Shown here one piece after another: positions 1 through 5,312 of a stretch of 7,671 nt of DNA (its first letter is position 1; each line of letters starts with the position of its first letter). Source of the stretch: Gammaproteobacteria bacterium (GTDB taxonomy: Bacteria > Pseudomonadota > Gammaproteobacteria > Eutrophobiales > Eutrophobiaceae). A model generated the notes under the pieces. The model made no database searches and was not told the DNA's origin. It saw only the letters and a program-made list of their open reading frames with translations. The DNA is taken from positions 1 to 7,671 of the forward strand of contig SMWN01000010.1 in assembly GCA_004356415.1 (NCBI GenBank). Direction: 5' to 3'. Made by a program: the position numbers and the translations under genes.

Positions 1-73
1 AAATTCGGACGTAATTTACCGTTCGACCAAATCTGTCGATCAGTTTTTCGCTGGGCTTAATTTGATCAGTCAT
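1..73 (-). CDS. moaA: GTP 3',8-cyclase MoaA, N-terminal fragment (cut by window edge)
   Basis: Reading the minus strand from the ATG at 73-71 gives 24 codons that run off the left edge. After a short polar leader, the residues LIDRFGRTVNYVRI match the conserved start of MoaA, which leads directly into the radical-SAM cysteine motif; that motif lies outside the window. MoaA is the cytoplasmic radical-SAM enzyme that rearranges GTP to 3',8-cyclo-GTP in the first step of molybdenum cofactor synthesis. A GGAA (complement of 82-85) about eight bases before the ATG can serve as ribosome binding site. The gene is divergent from the OFA transporter at 404. The identification rests only on this short but characteristic stretch; the catalytic part cannot be checked here. 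Confidence 0.85.
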   Translation of the reverse strand, partial: MTDQIKPSEKLIDRFGRTVNYVRI

Positions 74-221
74 TCGTTTATTTCCAAAACCTTATATTTC
101 CAACACATTGAATATTAAGTAATTTCATACTGTCTATTTTACACTGCTTGATGGTAAATTGCACTGTCGAAGCAGGAAGTATCATAGGTAAAACATACGC
201 ATTATTACGGCGCAATTACTC

Positions 222-236
222 ATAATCACGGATTAT
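222..236. promoter_or_regulatory. Short palindrome, possible operator
   Basis: ATAATC-ACG-GATTAT is a perfect inverted repeat with 6-bp arms and a 3-bp centre. It lies about midway in the divergent region, upstream of the tandem repeats. Its size and position suit a dimeric regulator acting on moaA, the transporter or both. It does not match the FNR consensus, and I cannot name a regulator. In AT-rich DNA an inverted repeat of this size can arise by chance. Confidence 0.25.
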
Positions 237-274
237 AGGCTCTCAGATAAGTGTGCTATATTCGTGCCTGTTTA

Positions 275-379
275 CACCACTGAACAATAAAATTGCACCA
301 CTAAACAACAAAATTGCACCATTGAACAATAAAATTGTAACACTGAGCAACAAAATTGCACTACTAAGCAATAAAAAGC
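275..379 (+). repeat. Five tandem 21-bp repeats upstream of the OFA transporter
   Basis: Five contiguous 21-bp units begin at 275, 296, 317, 338 and 359. Each contains a core close to ACTGAACAATAAAATTG, and the last unit degenerates at its 3' end. Most differences between units are transitions. The array ends 24 bp before the transporter ATG, so it lies in its leader or promoter. Twenty-one bp is two helical turns, which would place any bound protein on one face of the DNA. It is also seven codons: in the frame starting with GTG at 253 the units read as heptads of the type PLNNKIA, and Leu (ctg/cta/ttg) and Asn (aat/aac) codons vary synonymously. Whether it is an operator array, a translated leader or a remnant is open. 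Confidence 0.85.
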
Positions 380-403
380 CAAGAAAAATAACTGGGGATA
401 AAT

Positions 404-2095
404 ATGGCCGGATTCTTATCAAAAGAGCGAATCGTTGCCAAGGAGGGGTTCAATCGCTGGCTGATTGCACCGGCTGCATTGGGTATTCATCTGTGTATCG
501 GCTCCGTTTATGCTTGGAGCCTGTTTAACCCTGCCTTAATCAAGCGCCTTGGAGTCGTTACCAGCGCCGCTGATGATTGGACATTAAAAGGTGTTGTCTG
601 GGTTTTTACCGTTGCCATCGTTTTCCTCGGACTTGCCGCAGCGATTGCGGGCCATTGGCTGGAAAAAGTGGGTCCGCGCATGGTGGGGGTGGTGGCCGCC
701 TGTTGCTGGAGCGGTGGATTCTTCATCGGTGGGTTCGGTATTGTGACCGGTCAGTTGTGGTTGTTATATCTTGGTTATGGTGTTCTCGGTGGCTGCGGAT
801 TGGGTCTGGGTTATGTATCGCCAGTGGGGACACTGATTCGCTGGTTTCCCGATCGCCGTGGCATGGCAACTGGTATCGCCATTATGGGATTTGGTGGTGG
901 TGCCATGATTGCCAAGCCGATGATAGAAGGCTTCCTCAGGTACTATCATAAACTGCCCGACTACCTTGGTAGTGTGGATTCATTAAAGCTGGTGACGGAT
1001 GAAACCGGTCGCCGACTCACGGAAGTAGCTGGCGAAATGAAAGAAGTTGTCATCATCGGGGCTAATGACGTTGCTAATATGATCATCCCCGGTCAAGAAG
1101 GCGTTTATCTTGTAGGCACTGGTAGCATCGGTGTCGCGCAGACTTTTTTCACCATCGGCACCATCTATTTTGTGGTGATGTTATGTGCCGCATTTGGCTA
1201 TCGTGTCCCACCTGAGGGCTGGAAACCAGAGGGCTGGGAACCTCCGGAAGAAGGGGAGCATCATGGCAAAATGATAACCATGCACCATGTGCATATCGAC
1301 AAGGCACTAAAAACCAGACAGTTTTATCAATTATGGGTGATCCTCTGTTTCAATGTCACCGCCGGAATTGGCGTACTGGCCGTAGCCAAGACCATGATGA
1401 CGGATATTTTTGGCAGGACATTGCCCGATCTGGTTGACCTGAGATTTGCAGCAACCTACGTCTTGATGATCAGTGCTTTTAATATGGTGGGTCGTTTTTT
1501 CTGGGCCAGCATTTCGGACTATCTTGGACGCAAGACGACCTATTACATATTCTTCGTCCTGGGAATTATGTTGTATTGTTCCATTCCCTACACTGCGGCA
1601 CAGGTCAGCGTGGATCCGTCCGTGATCTGGCTGGTTTATTTTTATGCAGCGACGTTGTTAATATTCACCATGTACGGAGGTGGATTTGCCACGATACCTG
1701 CCTATCTGGCCGATGTATTTGGTACCCGGTTTGTTGGTGGCATACACGGCAGATTATTAACCGCATGGGCCAGCGCTGGCGTCTTTGGTCCTGTTGCCAT
1801 TACGTCATTGCGTGAAATTTCTGTGAAAAATGCAATAGATGACCTGGTTTCCAAAATTGATCCATCTCAGTTTCAGGTCAAGTTTGGTGCCGGTGTCGAA
1901 CAGTTGCAAATTCTGATTGATGCGAACACTGTGACCATTGCAAAACTCATGGAAATAGTTCCTGTTGGTACGATCGATCCGACACCGAATTTATATAACA
2001 CCACGATGTACTTGATGGCGGTAATGCTTTTTATCGCCTTGCTGGCCAATGCATTTATGCATCCGGTTGATGCAAAACATTATATGAAAACCTAG
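404..2095 (+). CDS. OFA-family (oxalate/formate antiporter-like) MFS transporter
   Basis: The 563-residue product is an inner-membrane carrier of the OFA branch of the major facilitator superfamily. Twelve membrane segments can be placed near residues 21-41, 62-83, 93-113, 117-140, 152-175, 244-266, 306-328, 348-369, 378-398, 407-431, 443-468 and 533-552. Family-typical motifs are the Gly-rich run into RWFPDRRGMATGIAIMGFGG (147-166) and NMVGRFFWASISDYLGRK (360-377). Compared with classical members of about 400-430 residues it has two large inserts, 176-243 and 470-532. With the usual cytoplasmic N-terminus both face the periplasm. The cytoplasmic loop between the halves carries a His cluster (286-297). 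OFA members exchange small carboxylates such as oxalate and formate, but the substrate here cannot be read from the sequence. GGGG at 394-397 is a plausible ribosome binding site. The small membrane gene at 2127 follows 31 bp downstream, probably co-transcribed. Confidence 0.88.
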   Translation: MAGFLSKERIVAKEGFNRWLIAPAALGIHLCIGSVYAWSLFNPALIKRLGVVTSAADDWTLKGVVWVFTVAIVFLGLAAAIAGHWLEKVGPRMVGVVAACCWSGGFFIGGFGIVTGQLWLLYLGYGVLGGCGLGLGYVSPVGTLIRWFPDRRGMATGIAIMGFGGGAMIAKPMIEGFLRYYHKLPDYLGSVDSLKLVTDETGRRLTEVAGEMKEVVIIGANDVANMIIPGQEGVYLVGTGSIGVAQTFFTIGTIYFVVMLCAAFGYRVPPEGWKPEGWEPPEEGEHHGKMITMHHVHIDKALKTRQFYQLWVILCFNVTAGIGVLAVAKTMMTDIFGRTLPDLVDLRFAATYVLMISAFNMVGRFFWASISDYLGRKTTYYIFFVLGIMLYCSIPYTAAQVSVDPSVIWLVYFYAATLLIFTMYGGGFATIPAYLADVFGTRFVGGIHGRLLTAWASAGVFGPVAITSLREISVKNAIDDLVSKIDPSQFQVKFGAGVEQLQILIDANTVTIAKLMEIVPVGTIDPTPNLYNTTMYLMAVMLFIALLANAFMHPVDAKHYMKT

Positions 2096-2126
2096 TTACT
2101 GATTCCGATTATTGAGGAGCAAGATT

Positions 2127-2390
2127 GTGGATATACCATTAACAAGCGCCACAGATGTATTTATTTTTATCATCTTCTGCTCCATCTATGTTTGTAGCAT
2201 ATTGTGGATCTTTGGTGATGTTGCAAGCAGAGGGGGTGGTACGAAAGGAATGATCTTTCCGCTATTGTTTGTTGTAGCCGGGACATTGGCCCTGATCAAA
2301 GGAGTTTACCTGGCATTGATCATCTGGCCAGTTGGCTATGTTGTTTGGTTTTTTATTAGACCCAAAACGGAAATCGAATTGATTGACTAA
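2127..2390 (+). CDS. Small multi-pass membrane protein, probable operon partner of the OFA transporter
   Basis: I do not recognise a named family. The 87-residue product is very hydrophobic: one segment spans about 12-30, and a long apolar stretch (42-77), interrupted by Lys58, may form one or two more. A basic/Gly-rich loop (SRGGGTKG, 34-41) lies between them, and the C-terminus is short and charged (RPKTEIELID). I chose the GTG at 2127 because GAGGAG (2114-2119) lies 7 bp upstream; the frame is open from TTG at 2112, but that start would place the ribosome binding site inside the gene. It begins 31 bp after the transporter stop on the same strand, suggesting a shared transcript and possibly an accessory subunit. 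Some OFA transporters are accompanied by small membrane partners, but membership of such a family is not established here. Confidence 0.75.
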   Translation: MDIPLTSATDVFIFIIFCSIYVCSILWIFGDVASRGGGTKGMIFPLLFVVAGTLALIKGVYLALIIWPVGYVVWFFIRPKTEIELID

Positions 2391-2559
2391 ATATATATTT
2401 TTGCATGGTTTTTCTATTGTTTAAGGTGTCACTGAAGTAGAATTTTTTAGTGAGAGCGAGAAAGCACTGCGCGCAGAACCGCAGCGTATAGCTAATACAT
2501 GAGGATTTGAGCACAGTGCTGACAAAGCTATCGCGGAAAAAGGCATTTTCAGAGACGCC
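2391..2559. repeat. Palindrome-rich intergenic stretch between convergent genes (possible dispersed repeat)
   Basis: This stretch separates the small membrane gene from the convergent CYTH gene. It contains CTGCGCGCAG (2467-2476, perfect palindrome), GTAT-agcta-ATAC (within 2485-2497), AGCACAGTGCT (2510-2520), and a longer-range pairing of AGCACTG (2463-2469) with CAGTGCT (2514-2520). The GC-rich block from about 2450 to 2560 contrasts with the AT-rich flank at 2391-2450. The density of nested inverted repeats suggests a folded RNA or a copy of a dispersed intergenic repeat. Whether it recurs elsewhere in the genome cannot be seen from one window. Confidence 0.4.
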
Positions 2560-2561
2560 TT
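2537..2561 (-). terminator. Possible intrinsic terminator of the CYTH gene
   Basis: On the minus strand AAGGC (2561-2557) can pair with GCCTT (2544-2540), extended by a G-U pair, with a loop of about ten bases. It is followed by three more T residues (2539-2537). The stem starts within the CYTH stop codon. The stem is short and the T-run modest, so this is only a moderate candidate. Confidence 0.35.
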
Positions 2562-3033
2562 AATGAGGCCAGGTGTTGTAGGGGTTTCTAACCAAACAAA
2601 CGTTGTAGTAGCGGGCATCGTTTGAGACTTCTTCCCCAATCCATGAAGGTTTCTCAAATGTTTCATCAGGGGATGAAAGTTCAATCTCGGCAACAATGAG
2701 CCCCTTGTTGTCACCAGAGAAAACATCTATTTCCCAACGATGTTGCATATGTTTTACGATATATCGTGTTTTTTCAATAACAGGTTTAATACACAAATTG
2801 TCTATCATTAACTGAGCATCATCAACTGGAATGGCATATTCAAATTCTGTTCTGGTAATACCAAGTGTTGCGCTCTTGATATTTATATTTGCCTTGTCGC
2901 CCTGAATTCTGATTCTTGTTGAGCTGAATTCATTGCTCGCCAGGTAAGCTTGAATAATTTGCATATCAGATTCGACAATACCTCGCCAATCATCATTGAG
3001 GACCAAAAACTTTCTTTCTATCTCTGTTGCCAT
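2560..3033 (-). CDS. CYTH-domain protein (triphosphate tunnel metalloenzyme)
   Basis: The 157-residue cytoplasmic protein starts with MATEIERKFLV, the ExExK signature (Glu4, Glu6, Lys8) of CYTH/triphosphate tunnel enzymes, which bind a triphosphate and divalent metal inside a beta barrel. Further charged strand residues typical of the tunnel are visible: Arg40 and Arg42, Lys53, Arg61 with Glu63 and Glu65, Lys88 and Arg90 in EKTRY, Glu101 and Asp103, Glu116 and Glu118 in AEIEL, and the closing WIGEEVSNDARYYN (131-144). Length and motifs fit the short single-domain bacterial group, known members of which hydrolyse inorganic tripolyphosphate. An adenylate or thiamine-triphosphate activity cannot be excluded, and no CHAD domain is attached. 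It appears monocistronic: divergent from the AmpG-like gene and convergent with the small membrane gene. A weak AAAGAG (about 3045-3050, minus) precedes the ATG. Confidence 0.9.
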   Translation of the reverse strand: MATEIERKFLVLNDDWRGIVESDMQIIQAYLASNEFSSTRIRIQGDKANINIKSATLGITRTEFEYAIPVDDAQLMIDNLCIKPVIEKTRYIVKHMQHRWEIDVFSGDNKGLIVAEIELSSPDETFEKPSWIGEEVSNDARYYNVCLVRNPYNTWPH

Positions 3034-3062
3034 AGGGTTGACTCTTTGTCTATTTCACTTGT

Positions 3063-3091
3063 CTGTCAATTACATATATTCTGCATAAGAT
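3063..3091 (+). promoter_or_regulatory. Candidate sigma-70 promoter for the AmpG-like gene
   Basis: CTGTCA (3063-3068) and TAAGAT (3086-3091) are separated by 17 bp, and each matches the consensus at four of six positions. Transcription would start near 3098, leaving only about ten bases of leader. That fits the absence of a clear ribosome binding site before the ATG at 3108. It is a by-eye match in AT-rich DNA. Confidence 0.3.
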
Positions 3092-3107
3092 ATTTTATGA
3101 AATAAAA

Positions 3108-4466
3108 ATGAATACTAACTCAAAAATAACTAAAACATCGACTGTTGTAAGCTGGCGTGAGTCATATTCTGTTTTTGCAAAGCCTAGAGTCATTGGTATG
3201 ATTTTCCTGGGGTTTGCTGCGGGCTTGCCGTTTTTACTGGTGTTTTCAACTTTATCTGCATGGTTAAGAGATGAAGGTGTCGCAAGGACGACCATCGGAT
3301 TTTTTAGCTGGGTAGGAATTACTTATTCAATTAAATTCTTTTGGGCACCAGTGGTTGATCGTATTCCAATTCCGTGGCTAACAGCAAGACTAGGTAAACG
3401 TCGCTCATGGATGTTATTGGCACAAATTGTGATTGCTGCTGGTTTACTCGGCATGGCTGCCAGTGATCCCAGAACAGAACTGCTAATGATAGCTGTTTAC
3501 GCATTGGTCGTAGCTTTTGGGTCAGCCACTCAAGACATCACCATTGATGCATACCGTATTGAAGCCATGGGTGATCGTTATCAAGGTGCTATGGCAGCGA
3601 CCTATGTTTTTGGCTACAAACTTGCACTACTTGTAGCTGGAGCAGGCACCCTATACATGGCACAAGACTTCTCATGGCACTACGCCTATACAATCATGGC
3701 ATTTCTAATGACCATTGGCATGATAACCACATTAATCATTGCTGAACCAGAACATCGGTACAGTACAAGTGCTGAAAAAGTAGAAAAACGGCTGGAAGCA
3801 ACGTTGGGGCTGGACAAACAAAAAATTGCTGCAGAAGGAATAGGGCGCTGGTTTGTCGATGCAGTTGTCAGTCCTTTTGTAGAATTCTTTGAAAGAAATG
3901 GGCGAATGGCTCTAGTCATACTATTACTGATCGCCACATATAAATTGAGCGAAATCACGATGGGTGTGATGGCTTATCCTTTTTACATCGATCTGGGTTT
4001 TACCTTAAAAGAAATTGCCAATGTGGCAAAGATATTCGGTTTTTTTATGAGTATCGCCGGAGCTGCGTTGGGAGGTATCATTGTTGTTCGTTACGGGATT
4101 AAAAGGCCTCTGATGGTGGGTGCCATATTAATCATTCTGACAAACTTATTATTCGTATGGTTAGCTATCACTGAAAAGAATATTATCTCTTTAGCGATGG
4201 TAATTTCTGCTGATAATCTCAGCGGCGGGTTCGCCACCGCGGCATTTATTGCTTACTTGTCCAGCTTAACAAACAGGGCTTATACGGCGACGCAATACGC
4301 CTTGTTCAGCTCATTAATGACATTGCCGGCAAAATTTATGGGTGGATTTTCTGGAATCGTTGTTGATGCAGCTGGTTATGCTTACTTTTTCTTATATGCC
4401 GGATTGCTTGGGATACCCGCTTTGTTGCTGATTATCTATATCCTTAAGCAGCAAGACATTTCTTAA
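3108..4466 (+). CDS. AmpG-like MFS permease (muropeptide transporter family)
   Basis: The 452-residue protein is a polytopic inner-membrane permease of the AmpG/PAT branch of the MFS. Family landmarks in order are GLPFLLVFSTLSAWLRDEGV (39-58), FFWAPVVDRIPIPWL (77-91), GKRRSW (96-101), GSATQDITIDAYRIE (138-152) and, in the second half, ADNLSGGFATAAFIAYLSSL (368-387) with a following ATQYALFSSL (393-402). These match AmpG, which imports GlcNAc-anhydroMurNAc peptides during cell-wall recycling. Related members carry other substrates such as acetyl-CoA or siderophores, so the muropeptide role is likely but not proven. A charged cytoplasmic segment (about 213-262) joins the two six-helix halves. 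No cell-wall recycling or beta-lactamase gene is adjacent. No good ribosome binding site precedes the ATG, and an upstream ATG (3097) is stopped after two codons, which supports the chosen start. Confidence 0.87.
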   Translation: MNTNSKITKTSTVVSWRESYSVFAKPRVIGMIFLGFAAGLPFLLVFSTLSAWLRDEGVARTTIGFFSWVGITYSIKFFWAPVVDRIPIPWLTARLGKRRSWMLLAQIVIAAGLLGMAASDPRTELLMIAVYALVVAFGSATQDITIDAYRIEAMGDRYQGAMAATYVFGYKLALLVAGAGTLYMAQDFSWHYAYTIMAFLMTIGMITTLIIAEPEHRYSTSAEKVEKRLEATLGLDKQKIAAEGIGRWFVDAVVSPFVEFFERNGRMALVILLLIATYKLSEITMGVMAYPFYIDLGFTLKEIANVAKIFGFFMSIAGAALGGIIVVRYGIKRPLMVGAILIILTNLLFVWLAITEKNIISLAMVISADNLSGGFATAAFIAYLSSLTNRAYTATQYALFSSLMTLPAKFMGGFSGIVVDAAGYAYFFLYAGLLGIPALLLIIYILKQQDIS

Positions 4467-4487
4467 CACAACGCTAGGTTTACACAG

Positions 4488-4523
4488 GATTCACTATTTC
4501 GCAGCATGGCGAAAGAGTGAATC
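4488..4523. terminator. Strong hairpin between convergent genes
   Basis: GATTCACTATTTCGC (4488-4502) and GCGAAAGAGTGAATC (4509-4523) are complementary over 15 bp with one mismatch, around a six-base loop AGCATG. It lies 22 bp after the AmpG-like stop and 46 bp beyond the end of the convergent His-rich gene. There is no T-run on either strand, so it is not a classical intrinsic terminator. It may instead protect or process 3' ends, or be a copy of a palindromic repeat element. The inverted repeat itself is certain; its role is not. Confidence 0.6.
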
Positions 4524-4568
4524 GTAACTAATAAATCGTCATCATTTATGCTTTATACTTGAAATTAC

Positions 4569-4943
4569 TCAATGTGTATTGTGATTGTCATGCCCGTTAT
4601 AATGTTGTGAACCATGACCATAACCTCGATTGTAATGATTGCCGTGAGATTGGGTATAACCATAGTGGTGTCCAGTGTGATGGTTATAGTTTCTATGACC
4701 ATAGCTTCTATAATATGAAATATAGTGATAGCCGTAATACGGTTGATAATGATGACGATAGGTCAAAATTGGGCTGATGTGACGGTAATATATTGAAGGG
4801 TGGTAATTGTGGTGGCCATGATGATAACTATGCCCGTAACTGCCAATACTGATACTAATGCCACCAGCGTGTGCACCTGCTGATATCATACTGAATGAGA
4901 TGAAAAATAGTAGACCGTATAAAAATTTTTGGAAATTATTCAT
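4569..4943 (-). CDS. Exported histidine/tyrosine-rich low-complexity protein
   Basis: I do not recognise a family. The 124-residue product has a clear Sec signal peptide: MNNFQK, a hydrophobic core (about 7-22), and a cleavage-like AHA|GG after residue 26. The predicted mature part of 98 residues contains about 22 His and 20 Tyr with many Gly, Asn and Ser, no Cys and no acidic cluster. It includes HHGHH (41-45) and repeated short Y/H/G motifs. Such composition suggests binding of metals such as Ni, Cu, Zn or haem in the periplasm or outside the cell, or a structural Tyr/Gly-rich coat; both are inference. The start is supported by CGGAG on the minus strand (4955-4951) seven bases before the ATG. 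The bias persists over the whole mature part in this frame together with a signal peptide, so it is more likely a real gene than a shadow. It is divergent from the SelW-like gene, 50 bp away. Confidence 0.75.
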   Translation of the reverse strand: MNNFQKFLYGLLFFISFSMISAGAHAGGISISIGSYGHSYHHGHHNYHPSIYYRHISPILTYRHHYQPYYGYHYISYYRSYGHRNYNHHTGHHYGYTQSHGNHYNRGYGHGSQHYNGHDNHNTH

Positions 4944-4993
4944 GGTGAATCTCCGCTTACTATACCTATCTAGATGGACAGGGAGCTGAATAG
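4944..4993. promoter_or_regulatory. 50-bp divergent control region of the His-rich and SelW-like genes
   Basis: Only 50 bp separate the two ATGs, and both ribosome binding sites lie inside (CGGAG complement at 4951-4955; GGGAG at 4981-4985). Promoters for the two genes must therefore overlap each other or extend into the opposite coding region. I found no convincing -35/-10 pair on either strand. Confidence 0.45.
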
Positions 4994-5281
4994 ATGGTTT
5001 CCGGGAAAAATTCCTGTAATGTGGAGATCGAATACTGTGCCCAATGCAGATTTATTCTGCGTGCAAGCTGGATGGCCCAGGAAATACTGATGACTTTTGG
5101 TGAAAATATTACAAATTTAAACTTAAAACCTTCATCCGGTGGTGTTTTTACGATAAGTCTTGATGGTGAAATACTGTTTTCAAGGAAGCAAGAGGGAAGG
5201 TTTCCGGAATCGAAAGAAATTAAACAGTTGATCCGTGACCGGATCTTGCCAGAGATGGATTTGGGGCACAGTGACGATTAG
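4994..5281 (+). CDS. SelT/SelW/SelH (Rdx) family protein, cysteine form
   Basis: The 95-residue cytoplasmic protein belongs to the Rdx family of small thioredoxin-like proteins related to selenoprotein W. The redox motif is CAQC (Cys15-Cys18) in EIEYCAQCRF; both positions are Cys, with no in-frame UGA, so it is not a selenoprotein. The rest matches the proteobacterial form: SWMAQEIL (25-32), SSGGVFTISLDGEILFSRKQ (47-66), EGRFPESKEIKQLIRDRI (67-84) and the conserved tail DLGHSDD. The family is thought to act in thiol redox chemistry, but its precise bacterial role is poorly defined. GGGAG (4981-4985) lies eight bases before the ATG. The gene is divergent from the His-rich gene and ends 20 bp before the convergent phosphatase gene. 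Confidence 0.9.
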   Translation: MVSGKNSCNVEIEYCAQCRFILRASWMAQEILMTFGENITNLNLKPSSGGVFTISLDGEILFSRKQEGRFPESKEIKQLIRDRILPEMDLGHSDD

Positions 5282-5282
5282 C

Positions 5283-5312
5283 CACTAGAATTCTGATTTT
5301 CTTAATCTAGTG
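5283..5312. terminator. Possible bidirectional terminator between convergent genes
   Basis: CACTAGA (5283-5289) pairs with TCTAGTG (5306-5312) around a 16-base T-rich loop. The 20-bp gap between the convergent genes lies inside it, and the right arm overlaps the last codons of the phosphatase gene. There is no good T-run after either arm, so the call is weak. Confidence 0.3.

Larger units (their letters stand above)
74..403. other. Divergent intergenic region moaA / OFA transporter
   Basis: These 330 bp must contain the promoters for both the leftward moaA gene and the rightward transporter gene. I found no convincing sigma-70 promoter pair on either strand; TATATT at 257-262 is the best -10-like hexamer for the rightward gene but lacks a matching -35. 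The region contains a palindrome at 222-236 and the tandem 21-bp repeat at 275-379, described separately. A molybdenum-cofactor riboswitch before moaA is known in some proteobacteria, but I could not recognise its fold by eye. Confidence 0.6.

Noticed and set aside
74..250. Molybdenum-cofactor riboswitch upstream of moaA
   Set aside because: The position is plausible, but I could not identify the conserved stems by eye; a covariance-model search of the minus strand would decide.
253..528. Open frame of 91 codons across the tandem repeat and into the OFA gene
   Set aside because: Not listed as a gene: it starts with GTG without a good ribosome binding site, and its 3' half is out of frame within a clear transporter gene. 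The repeat part is kept as a finding.
2112..2126. Upstream TTG start for the small membrane protein
   Set aside because: The GAGGAG ribosome binding site at 2114-2119 would lie inside the coding region; GTG at 2127 is correctly spaced from it.
2421..2726. Minus-strand frame of 101 codons overlapping the CYTH 3' end
   Set aside because: It overlaps a well-supported CYTH gene in another frame, has no ribosome binding site, and resembles no protein. It is only open because of local composition.
4559..4777. Plus-strand frame opposite the His-rich gene
   Set aside because: It lacks a signal peptide, a ribosome binding site and recognisable domains; its Asp/Asn/Cys-rich composition is the complement shadow of His/Tyr codons.
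4994..5281. Possibility that the SelW-like protein is a selenoprotein
   Set aside because: The redox motif is encoded as Cys-Ala-Gln-Cys with no in-frame TGA, so no selenocysteine is involved.
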